From Avena insularis (taxonomy: Eukaryota; Streptophyta; Magnoliopsida; Poales; Poaceae), in assembly GCA_023614405.1 (NCBI GenBank), contig CM042685.1, forward strand, positions 189,444,257 through 189,508,256: a stretch of DNA of 64,000 nt, read 5' to 3'. The notes under the pieces were generated by a model that was not told where the DNA came from, searched no databases, and saw only the letters and a list, made by a program, of their open reading frames with translations. Of this stretch, positions 45,460 to 56,483 are shown one piece after another. How positions within the stretch are numbered: position 1 is the stretch's first letter; each line of letters opens with the position of its first letter. A program made the position numbers and the translations under genes.

Positions 45460-47842
45460 TTATTCCTCTAGCGCAGGAGACTTTGAGGTAGCATCGTCGG
45501 CAGCAGGAGATCCATCCTGATCATCTTCAAATTCGGTGGTCTTGAGGGACTCAGAGGAGCTGTGATGGTCACCATCAATGATCTCAAGAGGCACAAAGGC
45601 GTTGGGATCGACCAACTCGGCGACCCTAGTGTCGTAGCCCGCGAGCGATGCCCAGATAGCTTTGTGATCAATCTTCTGGCCGTCATCGTCTACGTCAGGC
45701 AGACTCGAGGTCACCGTGTCGATGTCGGCATTCTCGTAGTGGGTCTTGACCATTGCCAGCGACATTCTTGCACCAGCCCGGGTACATGAAGCTTTACAGC
45801 TTATGATACGCTCGGGGGCTTGGCGTAGAATCTCTGAGTACTTCATGATGGAATCCACCGCCTTGATGTTGATGTTCAGGTGCTTGGCAATCTCTTCGGC
45901 TTGCTTGACGACGGTACTGATGAAGTTGCCGACAAGGACCATGCATTCCTTTGGCAGAGGAGGCATATTGGTTAAACTAATAGGAGTTATATTTCCGACA
46001 AGCAAAGGAGTACATGAGGTCAATAACACAAAAAAGTTCAGAGTATCTGGCTTACAAAAGTACAAGACGGAGATCGCTTACCAAAGATGCTCGCCTATGC
46101 TTGTTGGAGCGTCTCCGCCATGGAGTCCCGTTCTTGTCGGAGAACTTTGTAAGCCTCAAGGTTGCGCTAATTCTGCTCTTCGGTAGCTTTCTTCTGCTCC
46201 TCCAGGATTGCAATTTCCTACTTCAGTCGGTTGATCTCCGTATTGGCAGACTCCTGCAAGGCCTTCATGGAATCTTCATGCATCTTGAGAGTGCCAGCCC
46301 GCTCCTGCTTAAGGATCTTGTTCTTGCTATCTAGCAGTTATATGTGCTTGGATTGCTCGACAATGTCCTTTGCCTTGGCAAAAGTTTCTGTAAGATGGAG
46401 AAATGACAGCACACAATGAGTAGTCGGAGAGTGATGCCACAGGACCAAGTTTGAGTGCAAAATTGAAAGGAAAAAACATACTCTTGCTCTTGGTGATTTG
46501 ATCCTTCAAGAAGGTAGTTTTACCCTTTTCAGCTTCCAGTTCAGCGCGCATCTTGTGGAAATTCTCGTTGGCGATGCCTCTCCGTGCATTCTCATTATGT
46601 GGAAAGAAATTCAAAATTACTTAGTCTACTTGGAGCATCTAGCCGGATAAATATCCACCTAGAGGCTTGAGGGCTACTGTGAGAGTTTTTAACTCAGCAA
46701 TATGCTTAGTCTTTTTGTAAGCATCTAGTCAGAACTAAATTTGTTTCAACTAGAGGCTTGGGGGCTACAGTATTGAAATTTATAAACACTGCGTATGCTA
46801 CTCTAAAAGTATCTAGTCGGAATAATTCATTCAAACTAAATACTTGGGGGCTACAGCGTGAAGTTTTCTAACTTAGTCACTCTTAGACCATTCAGATGCA
46901 AAGACCTATGGTTTTCTGTCTAAATCCTCAGGGGCTACAGTGGGATACTACATATGAAAGGCAAAAGGTAGATAAAACTTACAAGTGCGATGATCTTGAG
47001 GTTGGTGGCGCTCTCGGCGAAGATTTTGCTGAAGGAAAGACTATTTCCATGCAGGATATCCGCTTGCCTGAGCAGCTCCTCAAGACCACAAGTCGGAGAA
47101 GTTGGCGCTGCACCAGGAGCCAAAGCTGAGCTACTCGGCGTAAGCGCCAGGTAGACAATCTTCGGGAGCTCTGTTGGCATCTTGGATGCAGCGGCGCCCC
47201 CTTCCGCAGAAGTTCCGCCTTCCACCATCGCCTTACCGCTACCATTGGCATCCTTAGCCGGAGCTTCAACCACTTTGGATGCAGTGCTTTCTTGTGTCGC
47301 CTGCTCGCCGACAAAAGCAAGATCCGTGGTGACACTTGGGTCCACTTCCATGGAGGAAGGGCCAGATGCTACCTTAGCTGGAGAGCTTGTCGGCACGGCA
47401 GCCGGCTGGACGCTGGGAGTAGTAGGGGCGATGGCGGGAGACGCTTGGTGCAACATATCTTTAATGTTTTTAGAAGCCCCCCATGTTTTGGAGGTCTTCT
47501 TCAAACTCAAACTAGCCTTCTTCCTGAAACGTGCAAAAGTACAAGTATAGGAATAAGATGAGCAAGAGACAATGTTGGATGATAAGAAGCTTACACAACA
47601 GTCGGTGCTTTGGTAAACGGGATGCCGGTCATTCTTCTTTTCTCCGCCTCCAGGGTGGCAGTGGATTTCTTGGAGGCTCCACCCTCCGTCTTCTTCTTCT
47701 TCTTGCCTCGGTCGGCAGTGTTAGAGGTGGAGCTCTTCCGCTTACGCGCCAATGGGACATCGTCGTCGGTCACGACAGTGACTTCCTTCATCTTGGGGTC
47801 GTATATTTGGACAGCCATGCTATCCTCCTCTAGACTCTTTAG
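45460..47842 (-). pseudogene. Antisense multi-exon gene of B (coiled-coil protein)
   Basis: On the minus strand, exons at 47842-47595, 47523-46983, 46590-46482 and 46387-46082 join in frame with consensus GT donors (GTAAGC, GTAAGT, GTATGT, GTAAGC) and AG acceptors. A last coding segment runs to 45460; the joint near 46081-45966 is unclear. The product starts (in view) with a Lys/Arg/Ser-rich segment (MAVQIYDPK, DRGKKKKKT), then an Ala/Pro/Ser-rich stretch, heptad-like coiled coil (MRAELEAEKGKTTFLKD, ALQESANTEINRLK) and an acidic C-terminus. Exon 4 has in-frame stops at 46338, 46218, 46167 and 46095. Tat elements are known to carry antisense ORFs; upstream exons, possibly the 'gypsy-type transposon' domain I associate with such proteins, would lie beyond the insertion at 47861. 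Function unknown. Confidence 0.65.
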
Positions 47843-47860
47843 CTGTTAAGTGAATCCCGA

Positions 47861-50681
47861 TGTAACACCCTCAGATCGGCCCTATGCAAGTTTTAGCGAT
47901 TCCCACCAAACCCGCATAGGAACGATTCAAAGGCACCCACCAGGCACTTTCGTGCAGGTGGAAAACAAAATAATATCATTACACATTAGTCCATGATGGA
48001 ACCCTCATAAGAGATACATACAACACGACTCCATGAGTCAAGAATATAGATATATAGTACAAAGATCCAAATCACCTTGAAAACCATACAACGTCCAAGT
48101 ATACACAAGATGCAAATTGGGCTAAGAGCCCTGAAGAATAACCAATGGCATCCATAACCCTGCCCAGGCCAAGCTGGAAGGGTAACCCTGCTAATGACAT
48201 CGATCTCAAAACCTGCTTAAACAAAAGGGGTTCCGACAAAGGGCAAAGGAAAAGAGAGCCAAGATCGAGGCCGACATGGAAGTCTTAGAATTCGGCGGTC
48301 CTCGCCTACATAGTCATGGTGGACTGAAGCGGCAGTGCCACATGCACTAAACAACCTATAGAGACTCGATACAACTGGCGACTATCAGAGAGGGATAAGA
48401 AAGACCTATTCTAAACCAACCTGATACTAACACCAAACATACCCATCCTGGCGTTTCCCCCTCGAGACAAATGAGGAAGTCGGACTGAGGAACTCACACA
48501 GTTGACAGTTTTATTCATTCTATTATAGTTGCAGCAATTACTAGTCAGATATAGATAACATGAGTCATCCTGATAACATAAGCAGTGGGCAGTTTTAGTT
48601 AACCATTCCGTTGTAGTTTCAATACTTACTAGTCAGATACATATACCATGAGACATTCAAAAACCCAACAGTTGTTGGTACTTTTATTTAGCCATTTCAT
48701 TGTACTGAAACTGATTACTAGTCATTTCAAGGTCAAATTTATAGCACTACTTTAGTTATAGTTGTCTATGATCGAGATACTGTGCTCCAAGTCGTCCATA
48801 ACTACGGACACGGCTTTCAGAAAGTTTTACCCTGCAGGCGGGCACAAATAGCAACACACGCACGATCAACCTCGGAAAAACCAAATGAAAACCCAACAAG
48901 GCATCACGACAAAGAAATCACAAGATTCATATAATATTTCAGGGGGCCACCCCACTAAGCTACCCGCTACGAAGTTGGCCGGCTCCGCGACAGACCCAGA
49001 GGTTTGCGAGAACGGCTATAAATGACTGGGAACCCAAAAGTGTGACTAGGCTCGTCGATACCGCGTAATCGTACCGCGATCCAAAACAGTACAGGCGCTC
49101 CATGCGCAATAGTAAATAAAGCAGTAAAGCATGACATAATTATGGCATAAGTACAGGATAGTAATAAAGCCCCAAACTACTTTGTGGTCCCAAGAAATAA
49201 GATATGACTCAAGCTCATGCTAAGGGGATTCATGGTCCCACATGCGGATAGTGCGAATATTCAAAGAACATGTATCAAGTACTCGGGGTCCTACGGGACA
49301 CAAGTGGACGGTTAAAAACCAAATAACATCTATTGTCCACCTATGCCTATGCATTATTTACCTACTTTCACTTTTAGTTATTAAACGGTAATGAAAGCCA
49401 TGATCATCTTCAACATTAAGCATGGGGCATTTTTCCAACAACTGTGGAACATTGACGACACGAAGCAACACCTGCGCAAGCACTACGACTCGCAAGGCTG
49501 ACTATCTACCAAACAACAGGTAGTAGGATATGTCCAAGGTAATATAATGGCTGCAAGAGATATCACGGGTACGAAAACTAGAGCATCGCGACATAGATAG
49601 CAATAGATCAACAGGAGGAAATAAATACTACAAAAGTAAGATAGGTAGAAAAGGGGAGAATGCTCATCTGGAAAACATTGCCGAAGTTTCATAACCGAAG
49701 AACTTGTCGAAGCTCACAACATCTCATCGTCCTATCCGGGAAGAAGAAAAACACTAAAAGGAACAAGCAATGCAGCAATTACAACTAATGTTGAAGAATC
49801 AGCATGATCATGATATGATGCTTGACATGGAAAAGATGCGATGCAATTAGGCCATATAAGCGGAACCGGGGTTCCGACAATTAATTATTAAGTTCATGTT
49901 GTTATTTAGATACCCCGCAATTTAAATGTTGTCTTAACATGGCAACATATATCACCGGTTCTCTACACAATTTTAAATGAGACCAATATCAGACTAGATT
50001 CTTCCGCATATGGTCTCCATATTTAATTTAGGTGAATCTTCGAAATAGCCCCAAACAACAAAGATATGTATGCGATATGCAAACATATATGAGGATGGCA
50101 TATTCATGATCTACGCTATTTTTCTGATCGAAATTTACATATAGCACTTTTAATAGAGTTATGGATTAGAGCTATGGCTGGATATGAGCATAAACAGAGC
50201 AACCAAGAAGAATCTCGCGATGTCGTAAACATGAAAGATGGATAATATTGTGAGGCCTACAAGATTGGTTCAGGATGTTTTCTCCGATAAGGTCGACAGC
50301 AGGCAGAATCTTGCGACAAACAGTGGCGCAAAAATAGGTGTTTGTCTAACGAATCTGAATCTGCTCTTCAAAGAGGAGGGGACAACTTAAGTTGAATATA
50401 GCAACAAATCTAGCACGATTTCAAAGGTGAAGTAAAACGAAAGATGAAGGGCGAAGGTAGTGCTACAGATTTCGTGTTTGAGTTTTTGCCGGTGGAGGAC
50501 TGTGGACGCCGGAATAGGAGCGGGAATAGGGGTCTGTGAACTGCGGTGAACGACGAACATGACGTGGCGCGCGTGCACGGTGGCTGAAGGTGAGCACGAC
50601 GGCTAGCAAGAGGGAGCAGAGAAAGGCCAGAGGAAGAGAAGGGGTAGGCAGCTGCTCACAGAGGGGTGGACGGTGACGTGG
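47861..50681 (-). mobile_element. D: LTR-like insertion in B, minus orientation, cut by C
   Basis: It starts TGTAACACCCTCAGATCGG and on the minus strand ends GAGGGTGTTACA, similar to the ends of the T LTR. The block near 48790-48840 (GTCCATAACTACGGACACGG, TTTTACCCTGCAGG) has a clear counterpart in the T LTR at about 18335-18380. The GC-rich block near 50470-50680 is the expected start side. No PBS or coding region is visible; the rest lies beyond C. The candidate target duplication is CCCGA (47856-47860). A minus-strand chromovirus-type LTR is the best reading. Confidence 0.6.
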
Positions 50682-53600
50682 TGTCACATCCCAAGATTTT
50701 CCAAATCTTGTTATGTGAAAAATAAATGAATAAAATAAAACTTTGTTGATTTTCAGGGTGAGAAGAAACTTTTTGATTCCAATTGAAAACCTTCAAACAT
50801 ATTTGATCAAACAAATCCTAAAGGGATTTGAAAAGATAAACAATTAATAGAGAAAATGTTAAATATGTGAAATTACTATTTTTTTTGGATCTTTTAATAA
50901 AAAGATTTGGTTTTCAAATGAAAAGGGTAGAAATATAAATAAGGACTATTTTTATAGAGCCAAATTAAACCTTGGCCAAGTTTTTGAAATAAAATATTTT
51001 ATTTTGATTGAAGGAGTAAAGGGTTATTTAAACAAAATAATGAGGATTTATTAATATCCAATTTTATTAAAATAAAGGTTTTACCATTTTAATTAAACAT
51101 CAAAACTTGTTAAATTATTTTAAACAAGTTTTCCAAGTATTTTATATTTTCAAATAATACCTACTGATTTGGTTTTGATAATATTTAGATTTCAAATGGA
51201 GATTTTAATAAATCAAAACCTATTTGAATTAATAACTAAGGACTAATTTATTTAATTATTAAATAGATCCTAAAAAGAATAAAAATATTATTTCATTTTG
51301 GACTTTGGAATTGTGTTGTTAAACAAAACTAAAACTCAATACAAAGTTAGCAAGGTTTTGAATTCATTTGGGTGATTGATTTGTTGTTTGAAATTCAAAA
51401 CAGGAAAATCAAATAGAAAAAGAAAAAGATTACTGAATAAAAAAAAGTGAAACAACCAGCCCAACCCACCTGGCCCAAACAGCCCAGCAACGCAGCCCAC
51501 CAGCTCGCCCCTCAGCAAAACGTTTTCTACGCGCAAACCCACCCGCATAGTCACAGACAGGTGGCCCCCTCTCCCTATCTCTCTCCCTCGCTGACAGCAA
51601 GGCCCCACCCTCCTGTTCATCGTCTCCACCACGACCACGTCGCCCCTGCCGTTGCAGCTGAATAACTCCGGCGTTGATTACGCGTTGATAGCGGCCCTAA
51701 TTCCTCCAGTGACTACGCACATTTAACCGCCCGCTCCTCCTCTACATTTTCCCCCACTCGCCTCTCCCCCTCTGCCCCAGGGCTGTTCGAATTTGCCCCC
51801 ACACCACCTATGTCTCCGACGGCGTTTCCGGCTAATTCCGGCGAACCACAGCCGCCCCTCTCCTCACAGAGCACGCTAGCTCGCTCTCCAGACCCATGCG
51901 CACCTGCCCATAGCCCCAGCTCACTCCGCAGCCTGGAAGCTCAGCATTATCATCAGCGCCGCCTTGCCCGTCATCCCTTTCCGGCGACCTCCCCTGGTAA
52001 GTCTCGACCTCCCCAGCACCCCCCGATGACGCTCCCTTACTCGCAACCCTCGTGCGCACCTAACCATACCTCTGCTTTGTCTTAGCACGGTCCTAAACGA
52101 CACCAGCGACGACGCCTGAGCGTGCCTGACGCCACCACCGACTCCGGCGAGGAATTGCCAGCTGCTCCGAGCACCCCTCGCCAAACCAATGCCACCTTGA
52201 GCTTTAGCACCTCCCTGCGAGCACGGTGAGCCCTCTCCCATGCCTTCTCGTGACATCGCCGACGACCCACGTCTGTTGCCGCCAGGCGCCGCCATCGGCT
52301 CGAGTATGGTCAATTAGATATACACCGTTAGATGTTAATCCTGCGGCTGAGATTAAAACTAGACGAAGGGGTACGTGCCCATCTGATCCATTCGTTTAAG
52401 TTAGATCCAACAATCCACGGAGGCCGATCCACCCGAAGCAGTACCAGCCAATTAGGTTGCGCCGCGTGGCACTGGTTCTGTTTAAAACAGAATTTTGAAT
52501 CTGATTAAGTTGCAAACTTGTAAAAATCATAACTTAAAATATACACGTCCAAATTTTGCAAACTTTATATCAATGGATTCAGAAAAACAAGCCCCAGCCA
52601 ACCATGTATTTTGTTTAATGTTTTGCTTCTGGAAAAGTGGTTGATTTTGCAGAAACTTGTGTAGGCTTGTTATGAATATAAAAATTGTTCTAGTTATGTT
52701 TTTGAGATGAAATCTTTGCAAAATGGTTTGTTGTGAACTTACTGACCCTAGGAACCAACTTATGGATTTAAAAATGTATTTTGTGAAGTTTGGGAATAAA
52801 TACTTGAGTTAGCTCATTTCTAGTCAAATAAAAACCTTGATTTTGATATGGAAATGATTTTTGAGAAAAACCTTTGGAAAATGTGTTGATTCAAACCTAC
52901 TGACCCTAAACACCAAGTTTTGTGAATTAACAACTTATTTGGTGAACAATATAAAATTGTTGCCTTGCTAAAAATATTTTCCACCACATGAAATAATGAT
53001 TGATTTAAAAATGGTTTATAGATAAAACCCTTTTGCAAATGACTTTGCCACTTTATAAAATGACCACTTTGAACCTTACAATGTTTAGAGCCTAGTAGAA
53101 ACCACCTTTGCAAATAAAACTATCTTTTGCATGCTTGCATGCATGACCTTGTTTTTGTTATTTTATGTGAGTTAAGTTGTTTGAATGTTGTGTTGAATAT
53201 GTGTTTGCTTGATTTTATTGTAGTGGAATTAGAAGAGTGTGATATTTGCAAGAACAAGAAGTGAGCCAACATTCTCTACTAAAAAGGCAAGTGACACTAT
53301 CATCCAAGTCCTACTATTTTCATTACACTTAGTGGATTTTGAAACATGCATGATGAGGACTACTATATTTTGATATGCTAAATCCTATTAGGATACCCTT
53401 ATATTCCTTAGTGAAAACAATGTAGTTGTAATATGCTTAGCCCTGCCTTATATATTGAGACGAGATACATGTTGAGATTATGAGAAGTATTGAAAAGACT
53501 TGTGTTTTACATAATAAAACAAGTACTCAATGAACCACCTGGGTGGACAAGGATACTCAAGTTTTGGACAAGGTGGCAACAAGAGGAACCATGTTTATAT

Positions 53601-54609
53601 GGAAATCTCTTTTTGTTGTGCACTAGAAGAAAACCACCCAGGGACTTAGAGATTGAACATGTTTCTCGTACAGTGGCTTCCGTGTACAGCCACATGCTAA
53701 ATGGGCACTGGCTTAGTCAACTACATAGTGGAAGACCCATGCATTGGCCTCTTCAGGTTACTAGAATGAGGGAACTTGAAACCCTACATTGGTGCCTGGA
53801 AGACAAGCTAGCATTGTGTATTGGGAGGACTCCTATGGAAAGACTTCGTCACATTCTCAATCTACCAGTACTCCATCTTGCTGAGTACTTATCCAGCGGC
53901 CACTGGTGGCAACAAGATGAGATTGTGTCATGTGGGTAAAGTGTACAACTTCTGCAGAAGATAAAAATCTAAGTACTTAGCCGTGTCCCCGGTTATGGAC
54001 AATACTGAGCAACTAAGGCCTGAAGCTATGGGAGATCTCGACATTCCAATTTCTAAAAGTAAAACTTGAAAGTGACAACAAGAGACTTGAAGCACTTGGA
54101 GGTTTCCAAGGAGTTCAGAAAGATTTGACAAAAGATCAAACTATTTTTTAAAAGATAGGATAAAACTATATTGCTTTCTGCAAATGAGCCTAAACCCTAC
54201 TTAGCCAAATATGCATGTAATGATAGGATCCACTAAATTTTACATAGTAGTGAAACTTGCCAATACAATTCAAATGTATTGACCCTTGTGGCTGTAACTT
54301 ATTATGTTGGAGGTTTGTTTAGTGTTAGTGAAGTTTATTGAATAGGATTACAAGTCTACAACCAACATGTTTGCCTGTGGAACTTTGAAGATGAAGGACC
54401 CCATGCTTATAGATATTCTGCTGCAATGTAATGTAATAGCCAAATGAGCTATGTAAGATGTAATGAAATATTTTATTCCTGGTTATAAAGTTATATTATG
54501 ACCTTTGTTTCTTGATATTACATCTTAACTGTGGATGCTAGCTATTGATCCAGGGACTAGCATTGTAAACACAGGGATCTCTACCTTATTAAAGGTTGGA
54601 ACCTCTACA
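50682..54609 (+). repeat. 5' LTR of C
   Basis: 3928 bp from TGTCACATCCCAAG to AACCTCTACA, two bases before the PBS. Layout: AT-rich first 750 bp, GC-rich 51440-52320, then AT-rich again. A 149-codon frame at 53490-53939 exists in both C LTRs but is disrupted in the related LTR of E. No gene called. Confidence 0.9.
51997..52085 (+). other. Intron-like segment in the C LTR leader (also 57807-57895)
   Basis: Donor CCTG/GTAAGT and acceptor CTCTGCTTTGTCTTAG enclose 89 bp in both LTRs. Length is at the low end for plant introns. It lies in the GC-rich block where transcription probably starts. Splicing is inference. Confidence 0.4.
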
Positions 54610-54611
54610 GA

Positions 54612-54623
54612 TGGTATCAGAGC
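54612..54623 (+). other. PBS of C (tRNA-Met type)
   Basis: TGGTATCAGAGC two bases after the LTR end. Confidence 0.92.
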
Positions 54624-55303
54624 ATTTTGTTGCCTGTAGGATTTGTAAACCTAGGATTGGACAAAAACCCTTAGAAAAATAGGAGTTGTATTTGTTCCAA
54701 AACTTATTTACAAACCATCTTGTAAACTCTTTCCTCAACCATTTTGGTTTTGATTCGACATCTCTTCTATTTCAAACTTGATGGAAAAACCTACCCCATG
54801 GCCAAAGACTTCACCATGTGCAAAAGACAACTTCAACTCTAATGACTTCAACATCTTCAACTCTAATGACTTCAACATCTTTAGCATTTTCACCAAGGAT
54901 TTCAACCTTGGATATCACTAAGGAATACAAGTGAGACAAGAAATCTTTCCCAAGACTTGAAGAGTAAGGAAATACAATTTAGAAGGAACCATGATCACCT
55001 TTGAAGTTCTGTGACCAAGAATTTTTTCTCAAGAATAAAAGATCTCATTCAAGAGAGAATCAACCAAGGAAGATGGAAAGGACTCAAGTGAACCATATAA
55101 ATGGACCACCATATTTAGTTAAGTCCAACACACCAACTCATGTGGTGTAACAAAAATATTTTGTTGCCTAAATATGTGCTTGAACTTTGTTGTTTGAGTG
55201 AAATGTTTGCTTGTGATTGCTTGCACATTGCTTGTGTGAATTGTGATTAGAATCCTTACTTAGAAATCTTTTGCCTATTCTAATCCCAATTCAACCCAAA
55301 CAG

Positions 55304-55906
55304 ATGACTACTCCAAGAGACTCCAACATCAAGGTTGATGACAACAACAACAACTAAGAGGACAACATGAGAGAACTCATAGCCACCCAAAACCAGTTGA
55401 ACCAAGTGATAGCTCAATTCATAGCCAACACCAGTGGGGAAGATCCAACCATGCAAAGGTTTTTTGAAACCCAAGCCCAATTGTTGCATAAGGTGACAGA
55501 TCAAATGATCAACATGGAAAGCAACTCTTCCAAAGGAGTTGGTGACAACAAAGATGACAAAGATGTTATTCTAGAAGGAACCAAAGCTTGCAATATTGTT
55601 GGAGACAAGGATCACACTTCCAAGGAGCATGGAGATCAATGCCCCAACTGTGAAGAGAAACATCCAGTTGGCCAATGTCCCACCTCTCAAGCTACTTGTT
55701 ACCTATGTGAAGGAAATAATCATGTCCCTATCCAATGCCCCATCTATTCCATAGTTGAACAAAGGAAACAAGGTGGAGTGCAACAACTGATTGCAGACTA
55801 TCAAGAAGAGCCAAGTCTACCAAGAAGGATGAGGACAAAGGAAAATCTCCACTTGTACCTCCATGCAATACGACCCAATTTAAAGGACCAAAGAAGAGGC
55901 ATATGA
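55304..55906 (+). pseudogene. gag: First gag-like ORF of C, two zinc knuckles
   Basis: The upstream ATG at 55304 (MTTPRDSNIK) is in frame with the 55367 ATG but separated from it by a TAA at 55355, so the undamaged start was probably 55304. The open part (180 codons from 55367) has a helical N-terminus (ELIATQNQLNQVIAQFI, FFETQAQLLHKVTDQM), an acidic/Lys middle, and two Cys/His knuckles: CPNCEEKHPVGQC (one residue short of CX2CX4HX4C) and CYLCEGNNHVPIQC. It ends TGA at 55904-55906, overlapping the next ATG. No capsid homology that I can see. A nucleic-acid-binding role is expected from the knuckles. Confidence 0.7.
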
Positions 55907-56373
55907 ATTATAGAAGGAGCAATAGAAGGTCCAAGAAACCAGTAGACATTCCTACCTATGAGATAACATATGAAGAACATGAACTAGAAGCACTCTTAGC
56001 TTTGGAGAAACCCAAGAAAAGCCATGTGCAATGTAATCATTGTAAAGAAATGGGACACTATGCCAGTGAATGTCCAGAGAAGAATAAGTATAAGGAGATT
56101 GGCCAAGTATGGTGCAACAACTGCAAAGAGCTAGGCCATTATGTAGCAACCTGTCCACAAGAGATACGTGAAGAACTCAAACTTATCACGTGTTACAATT
56201 GTGGTAACCAAGGACATTATGCAAGCAACTGTCCAGAAAAGATGAAGCACAAGATAAACAAGCCTATGAAGGATCTCAGCCTTGTCACATGTTTCAAGTG
56301 TGGAAACAAAGGACACTATGCATATGTTTGCCCAGAGAAGTTTCCCCAAGAGCCCAAGCAGGCCAAAATGTAA
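55903..56373 (+). CDS. gag: Second gag-like ORF of C, four CCHC zinc knuckles
   Basis: 156 codons from the ATG at 55903, which overlaps the preceding stop as ATGA and lies in the -1 frame relative to it. Four perfect CX2CX4HX4C knuckles are present at residues 44-57, 71-84, 97-110 and 130-143, each containing GHY, separated by Lys/Glu-rich linkers. The N-terminus is basic (RRSNRRSKK). With the two knuckles of the first ORF this makes six, far more than the one or two of usual retrotransposon nucleocapsids. The reading frame is undamaged. It may be expressed by frameshifting from, or as part of, a single ancestral gag. RNA binding is the likely role; a host CCHC protein origin is an alternative. 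Confidence 0.75.
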   Translation: MNYRRSNRRSKKPVDIPTYEITYEEHELEALLALEKPKKSHVQCNHCKEMGHYASECPEKNKYKEIGQVWCNNCKELGHYVATCPQEIREELKLITCYNCGNQGHYASNCPEKMKHKINKPMKDLSLVTCFKCGNKGHYAYVCPEKFPQEPKQAKM

Positions 56374-56468
56374 TTTAGTTGGAATTTTTTTTAAGGGTGG
56401 TAGTACCCTAGATGCTTTGAGCCTACTTGTAACCCCTAGCCTCCCCAAATCTCGGGACGAGATTTATT

Positions 56469-56483
56469 TTAAGGGTGGTAGCC
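56469..56483 (+). other. Polypurine tract of C
   Basis: TTAAGGGTGGTAGCC directly before the 3' LTR. A second copy of TTTTAAGGGTGGTAG occurs at about 56390-56403, about 80 bp upstream. Confidence 0.7.

Larger units (their letters stand above)
37058..47860 (+). mobile_element. B: Tat-lineage Gypsy retrotransposon with dual RNase H and antisense gene (right end outside the window)
   Basis: Components in order: 524 bp LTR, PBS TTGGCGCCCACCGTGGGG, upstream ORF, gag, protease, RT, RNase H, second RNase H, integrase, then an antisense multi-exon gene. The second RNase H and antisense ORFs are characteristics of the Tat lineage (Grande, Retand and related). The element is cut at 47861 by an LTR-type insertion, so PPT and 3' LTR are not visible. 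Many in-frame stops, mostly TAG, and several frameshifts make it inactive. Confidence 0.9.

Noticed and set aside
37058..47860. Possibility that B is a chromovirus
   Set aside because: No chromodomain after integrase, and the second archaeal-type RNase H, PBS and antisense gene fit Tat instead.
53490..53939. 149-codon plus-strand ORF, also at 59316-59765
   Set aside because: It is conserved only because it lies in both copies of one LTR. The related LTR in E does not keep the frame open, and no known domain is visible.
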